NCBI RefSeq assembly: GCF_036323735.1
Contig: NC_086033.1
Location: 5,786,968 to 5,850,967 of the forward strand
Length of the DNA stretch: 64,000 nt
Reading direction: 5' to 3'
Source of the DNA: Rattus norvegicus
Lineage: Eukaryota > Chordata > Mammalia > Rodentia > Muridae
In this document: positions 23,300 through 35,244 of the stretch, one piece after another
Numbering within the stretch: the stretch's first letter is position 1
Layout: every line of letters starts with the position of its first letter
Notes under the pieces: generated by a model
Told to the model about the DNA's origin: nothing
Seen by the model: the letters and a program-made list of their open reading frames with translations, nothing else
Database searches by the model: none
Translations under genes and position numbers: made by a program

Positions 23300-24240
23300 G
23301 GGAAGTTCTATGGCCTACCTGCTACCCAGCTCTCCCAAAAGCAACCAATTTCTATGGGGCCCTTTTCTGCAGCCTCTCCTGTGACCCAGGGAATATCCTT
23401 TGGCAACTTCTCCTCCAGAGTTAGATATTTCTCTCTGCTTCATCGGATGTCATCAATGCTCTTGATGGGGAGAGTTGATTACAACCCTGAATTGGAGAAG
23501 AGATTTTTGTTAGTATCTAAATCTCTAGGGACCACAAATGAGGACGATTTCTATCAATAATAAATCTACACCTGAGACGATGCACATACATACAGTCCAA
23601 TTCCCAAAGTTTTCCTGTTTCCTAGAGGCCAATATATTTCTCCTATAATTTTAATTTTATAAAACCTGAATAATATTAGCTTATTGTGCATTCCTTGATA
23701 GCCAGTACTATTTCCACATACACGTCCATGTATTTCACAAAGTCAATGTTAATAATCCTACTTTTTGCAATAAAAACTCCCTTCTCTTTGGAATATAGGG
23801 GATCAACTACAGGGCAAATATAAAATCATAAATTTCTATACCTTCTTTTACATATTAAGTAGGACATCATCCCTTTCTCAAATATAGCCAGACAATTAAA
23901 TTGGTCATCAGTGAGTAAAGGTCAACCTGGAGTGCGTGTTCCTACATTGTAGCCCGACAGCCATCACTTCTCCAATATCTGTCTTCCTTAATTTCCAAGT
24001 CCAGGCATGAGGATATTGGGGGTTGCCCCTTGATACTTTACTCCTAGCAAACATAAGAATCAGCAGGATGGGCAGGGAGTCGAAGGGCCTGAGGTCAGGT
24101 TAAACCTCAATTTTAGTGGGTCCATAAGTTCAGGGGAAAGTCCATTTGGCATTGTCATCTGTGGCTTCTGTGTTCTTCTCCTAGGTTAGCTCATCTGTGC
24201 TATGACGCCTCCTAACCTCACAGACATAAGAGTCAAAAAC
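23300..24240 (-). promoter_or_regulatory. Takusan-type 5' flank (type B, unit 1)
   Basis: About 0.9 kb upstream of exon 1 is conserved with 53370-54310. In diverged form it is also conserved with 32439-33320. The conserved order includes 'ttctctctgcttcatcggat', 'acagtccaattcccaaagtt' and 'ggcattgtcatctgtggctt'. Frames here are not coding. Confidence 0.5.
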
Positions 24241-24965
24241 ACGTCTGTCTTCTCTGGGAAGGGCTTTGTCTCTGACTCCCACCTGGAGTTGGACAACATC
24301 GCTATACAAAGCTCAAAACAGAGGTGTGGAGATGATGGATGCTTCAGAAGTTTAGGGTCATTTCTTCCAAATAAGGCACATATTTTTCCAATGTAATTTT
24401 TCCTTTGTTCTTTCACTCTTGGTGGCTGGCTTCTTTCCTGGCTTGAAGTATACTGGAGTCCAATCTTTTGGATGACTGAAGCATCTTTTTTTGAGATGAC
24501 AGGCCCACCAAGGGGCCTGCTGCATACAGGCTCCTATCACCAAGGAAGTTGTTGCTACAGAATCATAGCATGGTGGTAGCAGCACATGATCTCTCACAGT
24601 CTTCTCTGCTGCACTTGCTAAAAGAATAATCGGGTTTTTTTGTTTTTTAATATTTTATCGGAAATACCTACAATGCTGGTCAGAGTTGATACATGCGTTT
24701 AATCCCAGCACCCATAAAGTTTTTTTTCTTTTTTCTCTTCTTTTTTTGCAATTGTTGTTAGAATTCCTGTTGTTTTCTTTGGTAATTCCCTCTATTTGCT
24801 CTGTACCTAGAATGTTAAGTCCACACTCTTCATGGCCCTATTCTTCATGGTAAAGATTTTGCTCATACCACCCACACCACACATGATCACATTATTTACT
24901 TTCAAAGAAGGAAAACAGGAATGAAGAAGAGAGTTAACGTGTATGGTCTCAGGTAATCAACACAT
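24241..24965. other. Conserved non-coding or unrecognised exon-like DNA
   Basis: Both units preserve this stretch. A minus-strand frame of about 80 codons at 24358-24597 (PVYFKPGKKPATKSERTKEK region) is nearly intact in unit 2 at 54430-54684. I do not recognise it. A retroposed gene fragment is possible. Confidence 0.35.
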
Positions 24966-25566
24966 CATGAGTGCAGGATGGCATCCTAGGGTTTTGGATT
25001 ACCCAAGCTTCTGGTTTTGAGATTGACAGGCCTCTGCAGAAGTCTCCAGTTGAGTAGCAGAGAGTCTGGAAAGGCTGAAATAATGGCTTCCCACGCATGG
25101 AAAAGGCTGCCCTTCAGTGCCTCTGCAGCCTGAGGCAGAGGTCTGCCAAGAGCACAAGGGCACTTGACCAGAGCTGGTAAGGGACTGCCTTTTGGATGAT
25201 CTGTGAGACCTGGATGAACAGAGGCCTCCAGAGTCCTGATAAAGGGAAGGAGAGTCACATAGATGTGCTGGAAACAATCGATCTTTGGGCTGCAAGTCGT
25301 GCATTTATCTTTGCTGTGTAAATAGTATTTGTAAGTGACAGAGGCATCCTACTTTATCATGTCTAGTCACTCTAGTTGTTAAAGTGTTAGCTAGTGTAAA
25401 CATAGTAGAGTTACTACAACATTACACTGTGTCCCATTTTGTTAAAGAACTTTATTTTATTTTTTATTTATACATATTTTACTTATTCACATTGCATGCT
25501 GCTCACTGCCCCCTGACACCCGGTTACTCTCTCCCACAAAAAGTTCAGAAGACCCACTATACAATT
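24966..25566. other. Unit-1-specific segment
   Basis: This sequence has no counterpart in unit 2, where 2.5 kb of L1 and duplicated sequence takes its place. Minus-strand frames of 90 and 101 codons overlap at 24986-25304; I recognise neither. Confidence 0.5.
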
Positions 25567-26830
25567 CATTGATCACATGAAGGGTAACATGTCAGAAGGC
25601 CAAATTGTGGATGCTTGAAACCCACTTAGAAGGGGGGACAACATAATCATGGGAGGCAGAGGGATGGAGGGACCTACGTAGAGGCAGGGAAGGATGGACA
25701 AGGGGCGGGGGGAGTAGCAACAATGAAAAGAGACAAGAGAGAAACCCAGAGGAAAAGTGGGATAAATAACAATAAGCATCAGTGGTGGGTGCTGAACTTG
25801 GGTAACCCAAATGAAAAATGAAGAAGTCAAAATCTTCTCATTTGCAGATGGCCTGATTCTATTTTAAAAACTCTAAAAATGTATCACTGTCTCTTAACAC
25901 TGATAAATACATTCATAAAAGCACAATACAATGTGAACACACAAAATTTCTTAGCCTTCCTTTATGCCAATCCAAATCATACCATGAGAAAAATCTGGGA
26001 AAAATTCCCCTTATAATAATCTGAAAATATAAAATTAAATAATGTGGAGTAAAATACTTGAAATGCAAAGACAAATATGAATTAGTTTGAGGTGATCCTA
26101 AATAGAGACAACATGTCTCTAAAAACTTAAGTTTCTTAAAGCTGAAAATACATTCATAAAAGTAGTAGAATGCAAAATTAACACACAAAACTCATTACCT
26201 TTCCTGTTTACCAAAAACAAACCATGGGAAAGAAATCAGGGAAATATTCTACTCAAAATAGTCTTAAAATATATAACAAAACACCCTGGATAAGCACACT
26301 TATAAAGCATACTATTAGTAAGAAGACATATGAAGTACCCACGATCCATCCTGAATACATCTAAGAACTTTCCAGCTGATGTTCTGAAAGACATTAAAGA
26401 CTTGAATAAATCAAAGCTTTTATATCTTTATGGATAAGTAGATAATATAATAAGGTCAGTTTTTGGTGAATTAATAAAATTAATATAATAGTGATTAGAA
26501 AATTTTACTACAATAAATCACCCCCTTTATAAAACTCATGAATTTGACTATAAATATTCTACTATGGGACAAAGGACAACTTTTAAAGTACAAAGAGCTA
26601 ACATGTTTAGAGAGATAGCTTTAAAGAGAACAAAACATGGAGGAAAAAATGTCATGAGAAAAAATTTAATAGTTACCTAAGCAGTGTGATGCGGTTGGCA
26701 GAGCGAATATTTCAACAGTTTAGAGTGTCCAGGAACTGTGTTTATTGATTTAAAAACTGAGGTTCCATACCTGCAGGAGGAGGGACTATCAGAGCAGATC
26801 TCAAGAAAATTCTGAATGTTCAAGTTAGTT
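25567..26830. other. AT-rich non-coding DNA, both units
   Basis: AT-rich sequence with phrases such as 'caatccaaatcataccatga' and 'gaattaataaaattaatata' that look like an old L1 ORF2 or ERV interior. No open reading frame is preserved. The twin is at 57575-58830. Confidence 0.4.
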
Positions 26831-27165
26831 TCCTATTGTTATAGTAAAACATAAAAATGCCAATGTGGGAAAGTGAAGGTTTTATTCACCCCATAAGTTA
26901 CAGTTCATCATCAGTGGAATACAAGATAAGAACAAAAGGCAGCAGCTTGACAACAGAGAGGAACTCTGCTTACTCATCTGCTCACCTACCTTTCTCTATG
27001 ACCTCTCCTCCCCTTACTAGGGCTGGTACCACCCACAGTGGGCTAATTCCCCATACATCAACTGCCATCAAGAAAATGCCAAAGACACAGCCTGCCAGCC
27101 ATTCTGATGGCGTCAATTGCTCCAGAATGCATCATTTAGACAACTACAATTAGCCATCACAGCAA
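26830..27165. mobile_element. Probable LTR-type dispersed repeat, both units
   Basis: The sequence 'gttttattcaccccataagt ... ggctggtaccacccacagtg ... ttgctccagaatgcatcatt' resembles a rodent MaLR/LTR-type dispersed repeat. The long frame is conserved only because the units are recent duplicates. The twin is at 58845-59170. Family not certain. Confidence 0.35.
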
Positions 27166-30055
27166 GGTATAAAAGGAAAATACAAACCTTAGCCTGCTCC
27201 AGATAAAAGTAACACTTCATGAATAGAATTTGAGGTCAAAAGTGAAGTTTCATGTGAGGAAGAAATTAGAAGGAATTATGACAGAAATCGAACTTTATTT
27301 AAAATAAAAAGTGACAAGTCAAAGCCACAAATAAAATGCTGGTAACTTTGACCTCTTCAAACCTCTTCTGGAGGCTGCAGGTTGGACGCAGGGCATGGTT
27401 GTTGGCTGACACCACCATGGCCCAGTCACTGTTTTGGTGAAGGATTTTCCATCAGAAGTCTTAGCCTTACTACAGAGGGTAGGTCCCAAGTACTAATCAT
27501 AGTCAGTCAATTGGATGACAGATCTTGTGCTCCAAAGAAATGGAAGAGTCCATTTAGTCATGATTTCAGGATGGCTCTAACTCATTTCAGAGTCATAGAT
27601 ATTGCAAGCATCTAGAACACCAAAAGACCCATTGTCTCACACCAGTATTCTCTGCTGTGCCCTCAGTCACCACGGTAATAATCAGTGGTGAGCTCAATAG
27701 TATTATTTGTTCCAGTTTCCTGGTGGTGCTGCCTCCAAACCCTGTTTCTTTGACCCAGACAGAAGCTTCAAGTAAAATAATAAATAATTTTTGCATTGAA
27801 AGCCATTGGTAGCTTGTAGTTGTAGTTAACAATGAAGACCTCAAGCAATCTTCCCTCAGTCCTCCTGTTTTAAGTTTTTTGTTTTTTGTTTTGTTTTGTT
27901 TTTTGCTTTTGCTTTTGCTTTTTTTCCATTTTGGTGATTTTTTTTATTTTATTTTGTTTTGTTTTGTTTTTCTATTTGTTCTATTCTTCTCAGGATGCAT
28001 GGAGTGATCAAGAAGTTGTCTGAAGAAGTTCAAGTCCAAATTCAGATGTGCAGAAAGACCCCAGCATTTCTGGCAGGTCCACTGTGTTTGCTGCATTAGG
28101 GCTTTTTCCCTTTTGCCTTAAATGTTACCCATCTCCACTCTCTAGGAGCCTTTTATCAAGGCATAATTAGTAACATATGTATCATTATTATTTGAATTTC
28201 AATTATCCAATTCTAACTACTCTATCTCCCACTTTAAACCAGAGACAGGCGTTGAGTCCTGTAGGGTGTGGTTTTGATGCTTAGATCAGGAATCTTCCTG
28301 TGAACACTGATTCTTGATAGTTCAATAAAGATGCTGTTGGCCAACCAGCTGGGTGGCATAGGCATGTCTTCTAGTTTTCCTCCAGGCAGGCTAGGAGACA
28401 CAGGAGAGGAGAAGGGATTTAATACTTCAGAGGGAGTAAGAGCTACCAGCCATTTGAGATCTAGGTTTGAGTGGCCATTGGTGGCCTCCCAGACTGGGCT
28501 TGGCGTAGCAGGCAGGAGGCTATAACACAATAAGTTGAGAGCAGATTTGGGCTCTGAGCTATGACTAAAGGCAACTGAGCAACTGCGCTGAGGGCAGACT
28601 TAGAGGTGTTGAGCTGGGAGTAAAAAGGAGGGCATCTTATTTGGAGGAGGCTTAGAAGAACCTGGCCACTGAGCCATCTCATCAAAAGTATCTTAATGTA
28701 TGTGTCTTTTATGTGCAATCCAAAGAGACCTGGGCAGGTTTGATAGCTTGGTCTGCCTAGAGCTTAAAGTGAGGAAGTAGAAACAACACTCTACAGAGTC
28801 CTATGTGAGCAATCCATGGGCATTAAGGGGCGTATCCAAAGTCACCTTGACTAAGAGAGTTAGAGCTGACCCAGATGTAGCTTTTGATTCTAACCATTCC
28901 TTCCTTTTGATCTTTTAGTGTGCCATTTGTTCAAGTATTTTAGTGCGGAGGAGAATATGATTCTAAAGGTTATTCTTGGTTGTTGAATTGTCTTCATCTG
29001 AGATTAACCAAACCACAAAAGTAGAGGGGAAATCTGTGAGGGATTTCCATTTAATGTAAATTCAAATTTACTTCTAGTCTGGATGTTTGAGGTAGGAAGT
29101 CACACCTTTAACCCAGAACTTTAATCCTGATCTTCTTTTTTCTTTTTTAGTCATCTACAGATACATCATTATTAGGAATGTGTCCTTCTCACTGGAGACC
29201 AGAGAAGAGACCTACAGTTCCGTGATACTTAAGTGTCATAGCAAGACATCAAAACAAAATGTCAAAGTGTGAATGGAGGAAATTATTTAGGACAGTGTTT
29301 TGCAAACAAGTTTTTATACAGATATTCTTGGTAGGAGTGCTCTGCAATTTTGCATTTCATATTTGACTTTGCTGGTACTCTGACTAGGATCAACATAAAA
29401 CTTCTTGGGATTTTCTTAATCTCCTTTACGAATAGAGATGAATGAACCATCAGCTCTGTCGTCTATGTTATTATGGCTACAGTGAGGACCAAGTATGCTA
29501 AAGCTCTTCATCTGATTTTTCAAACAGCGTGCTCATACAAGTGTGAACTTCTGTGGGTTGTGGGAGGGCAAGGTTGAGAACACTGGCTGAGAGCTGTGAA
29601 GGCAGAAGTGGGACGGTGCTTGCAGGAGGGAGGGAAAGGCCTGAGTGTGGGTCATAAACAAATTCACAATATCCATTGATTTAATAACCATTCAGGAAGT
29701 GGACGTCTGCAAAATGACTTGAGCTGACCAGCATGGCAGGAAACCAGAAACAGATTCAATGGGGATTTAGATCAACTGGATGGGAAACATGGGCTTAGAG
29801 GCAGAGACATGTCAGCACATGAAGAGTGGAAAATCAAGCCAGTGTTGTCTGTTAAGCTTCTCAGCCCCATGGTTAAAGGCAAACGGCAACAGGTTTTAGC
29901 ACTGAGGAAAAGAAGAAATAAAAGCCAATTTGTTGAAAATCCCCATCACCAAAAAGTAGTGACATCCTCTGTGATGCACATCATCTCTCAGGGGCACTGG
30001 CCGTCGGAATGGCTGGATGATGGCTCTCGTCATGGGCTCTGCATGCATCCCTTTC
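27166..30055. other. Non-coding DNA, both units
   Basis: No gene recognised. A T/G-rich tract (TTTTG and TTTTGC repeats) lies at 27880-27975. Frames differ between the units, with unmatched indels. Confidence 0.5.
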
Positions 30056-30380
30056 CTAACTGCAAAGCTCAAATCTGCTTCAGCTGGGTCATCAGCTCCC
30101 CATTCTGTTGCATGTAGATCAGATCGCTGTGTCTGCCTATGCAGTCTTTCTTTACCTATGAAGACCTGAGGAACTGTTCTCCATCCAGTGAGCTGTTGTA
30201 ATTAATCTTGAATCTCATTGATGTTGTTAGTGGCTGTGATGTTCACGAATCCATAAGACCAGGTTTGAAAGGCAGTTGACTGAGGATTTCTTGGGTCTTT
30301 CTGCAATGGGGGCAGGTGGGCTGGATGAACACGACCACCTTCCCAGATGGGAACTTGCAGTTCACAAACCACTGAGCCAC
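30056..30380 (-). pseudogene. Glrx-ps: Glrx (glutaredoxin-1) processed pseudogene, unit 1
   Basis: The minus strand reads a glutaredoxin-1 coding region without introns: FVNCKFPSGKVVVFI, then the redox-site neighbourhood, then TQEILSQLP, NITATN and NEIQD. The start codon is GTG instead of ATG. A TAA replaces the Tyr codon after NEIQD, and an indel after the VFIGK motif shifts the frame across the second conserved glycine/cysteine segment. It therefore cannot make glutaredoxin. 3'-UTR-like sequence continues leftward. The unit-2 twin (62050-62375) shares the stop and the frameshift, so inactivation preceded the segmental duplication. Confidence 0.92.
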
Positions 30381-30389
30381 GCTGACAGG

Positions 30390-31313
30390 CTGCAGCTTTC
30401 CAGGAAGAAACATTCGGTTGAAGGTACTGGTCCCGTGTCAAATGGGATTGGAAAACCAGATGTCTTTGCTTCTGTGGACCAAGACCGGAAAAATCCAACT
30501 ACATAAAAATCTGAGGACAAGTTGTGAGAGGTTTGTTCTTTCCGTCAATCATGTAGGTCCTAGGAAGGAGCTCAGGTGTAGGGAGTTGGCAACAATTACC
30601 TTTATCTGCTGCCATCTCACCTGCTGAATCCCTCATTCATGGAACTGAAGAAACTCTGTATCCATCCTGGTATTCTTTGTAGATATCTATGTATCATTCG
30701 CAGAGTGGATACTTTTGTCTGTTGGTTGGAAAGCACCAGTCTGGTGGGCTCATGGTTGGTCTCAGTAGTCCAGTCCAGGAGCTGCTTTACAAGAACCATT
30801 CATTGATCTGGAAGAAACTCTTTTTATAGGCAGTGAGATCTACTGGAACAATATCAACCATCCTTATCCCTCCCCAGTTTTGAACTGAATCATTCTCCAC
30901 CAAAGGCCTGTGGTCTCTGATGCAGGCTGCATCCCCCCAGACTGTCTGAAGCTTGCTCATAGCAGTGCATTTATGGGACGGCAACATGATTTCCTTACCA
31001 CTTCACCCCCAGGAGAGTTTTTCAATTCTTTATTTAATCTGATGGGTCTAATCTACATCGTCACGGAGGATGAGATGTGGGAGTTCTGCTCCAACCCTTA
31101 CAGTAAGAGATGCTGAGATATGATGCTGTACCCACTAATGCTGTACATGGACGCCAGCAGTTTAGACAATAAGCATGGCTGTCCAATATATGTGTTCCTA
31201 CTGGTCTCTAGTAAGAGAGAGTGAGAAAATATGCCTTGTCCATATGAAGCCAGAAAAGAATGTCTGGTTCTAGAAGACAAGGTACGAAGGACTGCGTGTA
31301 AATCCCAGTGACT
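30390..31313. other. Non-coding DNA, both units
   Basis: Matches 62400-63217 and beyond. The first 200 bases may be the Glrx retrocopy 5'-UTR. I recognise nothing else. Confidence 0.45.
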
Positions 31314-31327
31314 GAGAAAGCAGCCTG

Positions 31328-31716
31328 AGTTTCGTTTGTTCTAGGGATCTAGGGTAATTCAAGCCTTTGGGCTAATAGCCACTTATCAATGAGTGCATAC
31401 CATGTATGTCTTTCTGTGATTGGGTTAGCTCACTCAGGATGATATTTTCCAGTTCCAACCATTTGCCTACGAATTTCATAAACTCGTTGTTTTTGATAGC
31501 TGAGTAGTAAGAGCACCAGTGGAAGGGGAAGACCTGGGTCCTGCTAAGACTGAACCCCCAGTGAACTAGTCTATGGGGGGAGGGCGGCAATGGGGGGAGG
31601 GTTGGGAGGGGAACACCCATAAGGAAGGGGAGGGGAGAGGGGGATGTTTGCCCGGAAACCGGGAAAGGGAATAACACTCGAAATGTATATAAGAAATACT
31701 CAAGTTAATAAAAAAG

Positions 31717-31769
<53 letters not shown>
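31328..31769 (+). mobile_element. 5'-inverted L1 insertion, unit 1 only
   Basis: The first part (to about 31507) is ORF2 3' sequence in reverse orientation. The second part (from 'gagcaccagtggaaggggaa') is the L1 3'-UTR in forward orientation, ending in AATAAAAAAG and a (GA)n-expanded tail. This is the twin-priming structure. A perfect 14-base target duplication gagaaagcagcctg lies at 31314-31327 and 31770-31783. Unit 2 has the empty site at about 63826-63842. Confidence 0.96.

Positions 31770-31773
<4 letters not shown>
31715..31773. repeat. (GA)n microsatellite at L1 tail
   Basis: About 28 GA units grown from the L1 poly(A) end. Confidence 0.96.
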
Positions 31774-31777
<4 letters not shown>

Positions 31778-31950
31778 AGCCTGGAGCCAGTTGTGTTATT
31801 GAGACTCAGACAGCTTGGCCTTTACACATGTGACACAGCAGACTTCCATGAGCAAATCCTTAGCCTGGAAGATGTAGTTATGGTAGCCAAGAAGAACTAA
31901 CAAAGAACTGTCCCCTCTGTCTGCCTCTTACTACTCTGATCTCCCACATC

Positions 31951-32400
31951 ACAGGATGCTGAATGGTCTTCCGCATACCCTGGGACGCAGCTCACAAGGG
32001 ACAGCACCTGTCTTCAACAGAGCTTCATCTGAGCCTGCCCTTGGCCTGTGGTGGATGTGCAGGAAGTGAGCTGACAGGTGAAACGTAGCCTTGCTGGGTC
32101 TCAAAGTGCAGCTTGAGACTCACCCACTGTGATTGTCAACACTTCCATGTCTCCATTGGGAGGGCAGTGTCACAAGGTCCTCCTACTGTCTTCTCACTGC
32201 ATTCACATGCTTCGCTTCGTGTGACACAAGCTCATTCACAGTTCACAGGAGGCAGCATATCTTCAGAGCCCTCATGTCTGGCCACAGAAGCCAAGAGAGC
32301 AATGTCACAGTTCACAGTGATAATGTAGATAAGCCAGGGCATTTCGTCCAAGTTTTACTTTCAAGTGTATCCTTTTATTGCAGTTTACGCTACTCTTTCT
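31951..32400. other. Non-coding DNA, single copy in window
   Basis: I searched this interval on the minus strand for a third takusan exon 1, as expected from the flank that follows, and found none. Frames on the plus strand are unremarkable. Confidence 0.5.
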
Positions 32401-33450
32401 AGAAGGCCAGGTTGCGGGAGAGCATTTGGATGACGTCACTGGGAACTGCCAGGGCCTCCTGCTAACCAGCTTTCCTTATGGTGACCAGATTCTGAGGTGC
32501 CATCTCCAGGAGGCTCTCCAGTGACACAATGGAACCCTTTCCATATCTCCTCCCTCTAAAGCTAGAGATTTCTCTTTGCTCCATTAGTAGTTACATGCTC
32601 TGAAAGGGCAGATTTCGTCAGGGGCTTGGCATGGGGAGAAAAGGTCACGGGACACGGGATGGAAGATTCTTCTGCATAATAATTTTATTCCCAGATCCAG
32701 TCCTGTGACATACATTCCAATTTCCTAGGTTTTCCTCTTTCCCAAAAGGCAGTATTTCCCTCCAGACCTTTAATTTATTGGATATTGGATTTCATTTTCT
32801 TATCGTGCATTCCTTCCAAGGTGTCTTTCTTTACATATATTCATGGATGTGTACTCACAAAGTCTCTGTTTTGCAGAGACTCTGTTGCAATGATCTTGGT
32901 AACATAGTGAACCCAGTTACACAGTGAATATACAACTTTAAATGTTTTGCACCTACTTCAGATGATAAACTTCCAAATCCTTTCTCAAAAAAATAACCAG
33001 ATATTAGTGAGCAAAGGACAACGTGGATGGAGATTGCTCTTCCGCGGGTCCATTAGATGTCACTTCTCTAGTATCAACCTTCCTGAGGTCCCAGGGCCAG
33101 GCCTGAGGGTGTTAGAGTTTGGACCATGATCCTGTATTCATGCCAAACATAAGATTCAGGAGGTTGGGCAGGGAGTGGAAGGGCTTGAGGTCAGGTGAAA
33201 GCTCAACGTTAATAGGTCCAGAAGTTCTGGAGGGAGTCTATTTGGCATTGTCATCTGTGGCTTCTACGTTCTTGACCTAGTTGTGAGGAATCCATGTTAA
33301 AATTCCACCTAACCTCATAACTGTAAGAGTGTAAAACATCACCACATAGGTCCTTTGCAAATTGCTTTGTCCTTTTTGATGCCCAGTTGGCTCATGCAGG
33401 TTCACTACCACTAGGTCCAAATTAGGGGATATTGTTGGTAGATTTAGAGG
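32401..33450 (-). promoter_or_regulatory. Relic of a third takusan-type 5' flank
   Basis: Diverged but colinear with the type B 5' flank (23290-24240): 'tgacgtcactgggaactgcc', 'agatttctctttgctccatt', 'catacattccaatttcctag', 'ggcagggagtggaagggctt' and 'ggcattgtcatctgtggctt' follow in the same order. A perfect CRE, TGACGTCA, lies at 32431-32438. No coding exon is attached. Confidence 0.6.
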
Positions 33451-34390
33451 TTCACTGGGTCTCTCCGATAGTCAAAGTAATTAATAGACTTTACGGAGAA
33501 CTGGACGGATAGGATTTCAAGAATAAAAAAGCTGAAGAATTCTGCCAACTGCTGATCTCTAAGACTCAGAAGCAATGGGGGGGTGTATATTCTAAACAGA
33601 ATATTCTATGGTTCAATCCCTCCTTGTATGGAGTACAGCAAGCCCAAAGTAAGAAGAGCCTTTCCACACTTCCTGGACTCTAATGAGAGTTTTCATAGTG
33701 TTTCCTTTAATGTCTTGTTCATTATTTCCACCTGCCCAGAATTCTGCACAACAAAGACTCCAAACTATGCATACATCTTTGACTGTTATTTACAGGCTTT
33801 GACTGTGAGAGCTGGGCTATTATATGACAGCATTCCTAGTGAGTGGCAAAATTAGGGTGAAAGTTCCTAGCAGAGCTTTCTAGTTGCTCTATGATCAGTT
33901 TCAGTCCGATGTAGTGAGCTTCTACTCACCCAGAAAAGGAATCAATAAAAACAAGCAGGCACTTTTATCTTACTCTAGGAGACCATGTGTTAGTTAACTC
34001 AGGATCCCATAATTTATCAGAGCATTGGCTACCTGTATGCAATCCTCTCTGGGTAAATGATCTCTGTTTTTTATTTACATAGGTGCAAATGTGACATCTG
34101 GCTTTGACATCTCCTTCTACACTGTCCAGTGTATTAGGTAGAACATACCTTGGTGTTGGCAACTCAGAGAGTTCTGTGGACCCAAGACAAGTAGTCTGGC
34201 AAAGCTGAGTTACAAGAAACCTGCCAATTGACTCTGGAAGAATGATCTTTCCCTCAGGTGTTCACCACCAACCTCTGGCGTCAAGCTATCCATTTGATTC
34301 TTTTGCATCCCCACCTCTTGGTTATACTCGAAATACACAAGATCTAAGGCACAAACCACATAAAACTCAAGAAGGATGACTGAAATGTGG
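33451..34390. other. Unassigned DNA, possibly ERV-derived
   Basis: Short stretches ('ctgcacaacaaagactccaaac' to 'tgagtggcaaaattagggtg') resemble retroviral pol or integrase codons on the minus strand, but too weakly to call. No functional frame. Confidence 0.3.
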
Positions 34391-34394
34391 ATGC

Positions 34395-35044
34395 TTCACT
34401 CCTTTTTTTTTATTAACTTCAGTATTTCTTATATTCATTTCGAGTGTTATTCCCTTTCCCGGTTTCCGGGCAAACATCCCCCTCCCCTTCTTTATGGGTG
34501 TTCCCCTCCCAACCCTCCCCCATTGCTGCCCTCCCCCCAACAGTCTAGTTCACTGGGGGTTCAGTCTTAGCAGGACCCAGGGCTTCCCCTTCCACTGGTG
34601 CTCTTACTAGGATATTCATTGCTACCTATGAGGTCAGAGTCCAGGGTCAGTCCATGTGTAGTCTTTAGGTATTGGCTTAGTCCCTGGAAGCTCTGGTTGC
34701 TTGGCATTGTTGTTCATATGGGGTCTCGAGCCCCTTCAAGCTCTTCCAGTTCTTTCTCTGATTCCTTCAACGGGGGTCCTATTCTCAGTTCAGTGGTTTG
34801 CTGCTGGCATTCGCCTCTGTATTTGCTGTATTCTGGCTGTGTCTCTCAGGAGCGATCTACATCCGGCTCCTGTCAGTCTGCACTTCTTTGCTTCATCCAT
34901 CTTGTCTAATTGGGTGGCTGTATATATATGGGCCACATGTGGGGCAGGCTCTGAATGGGTGTTCCTTCAGTCTCTGTTTTAATCTTCGCCTCTCTCTTCC
35001 CTGCCAAGGGTATTCTTGTTCCCCCTTTAAAGAAGGAGTGAAGC
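34395..35044 (-). mobile_element. L1 3' end, reverse orientation
   Basis: A T-run at about 34401 is followed by the reverse complement of the L1 3'-UTR ('ccggtttccgggcaaacatc', 'cttccactggtgctcttact') and then the ORF2 to UTR junction region, ending at 'ttccccctttaaagaaggag'. Confidence 0.92.
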
Positions 35045-35065
35045 CTCCTTCTTTAAAGGGGGAAC
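35018..35065. repeat. Perfect 20-bp hairpin at L1 head-to-head junction
   Basis: The arm gttccccctttaaagaagga (35018-35037) is followed by an 8-base spacer and its exact reverse complement (35046-35065). Confidence 0.97.
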
Positions 35066-35195
35066 AAAAATATCCACAGGAGGGGATAGGGAGGCAAATT
35101 TTAGAGCAGAGAATGAAGGAATGCCATTCAGAACCTGCCCCACATGTGGACCATATCTATCTTTCTATCTGTCTATCAATCTATCTATCTATCTG

Positions 35196-35244
<49 letters not shown>

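Larger units (their letters stand above)
21870..24965. repeat. Segmental duplication block B, unit 1
   Basis: Matches 51932-55038 at a constant offset near 30.07 kb. It contains the last part of intron 2, type B exons 2 and 1, and the 5' flank. Confidence 0.93.
25567..31950. repeat. Segmental duplication block C, unit 1
   Basis: Matches 57575-64000, where the window ends. It includes the Glrx pseudogene. The only large differences are an L1 insertion here (31328-31769) and a solo LTR in the other unit. Confidence 0.94.

Noticed and set aside
27382..27615. 77-codon frame present in both units (27382 and 59398)
   Set aside because: Conservation is explained by the recent duplication. The flanks show no splice or promoter signals and no recognisable motif.
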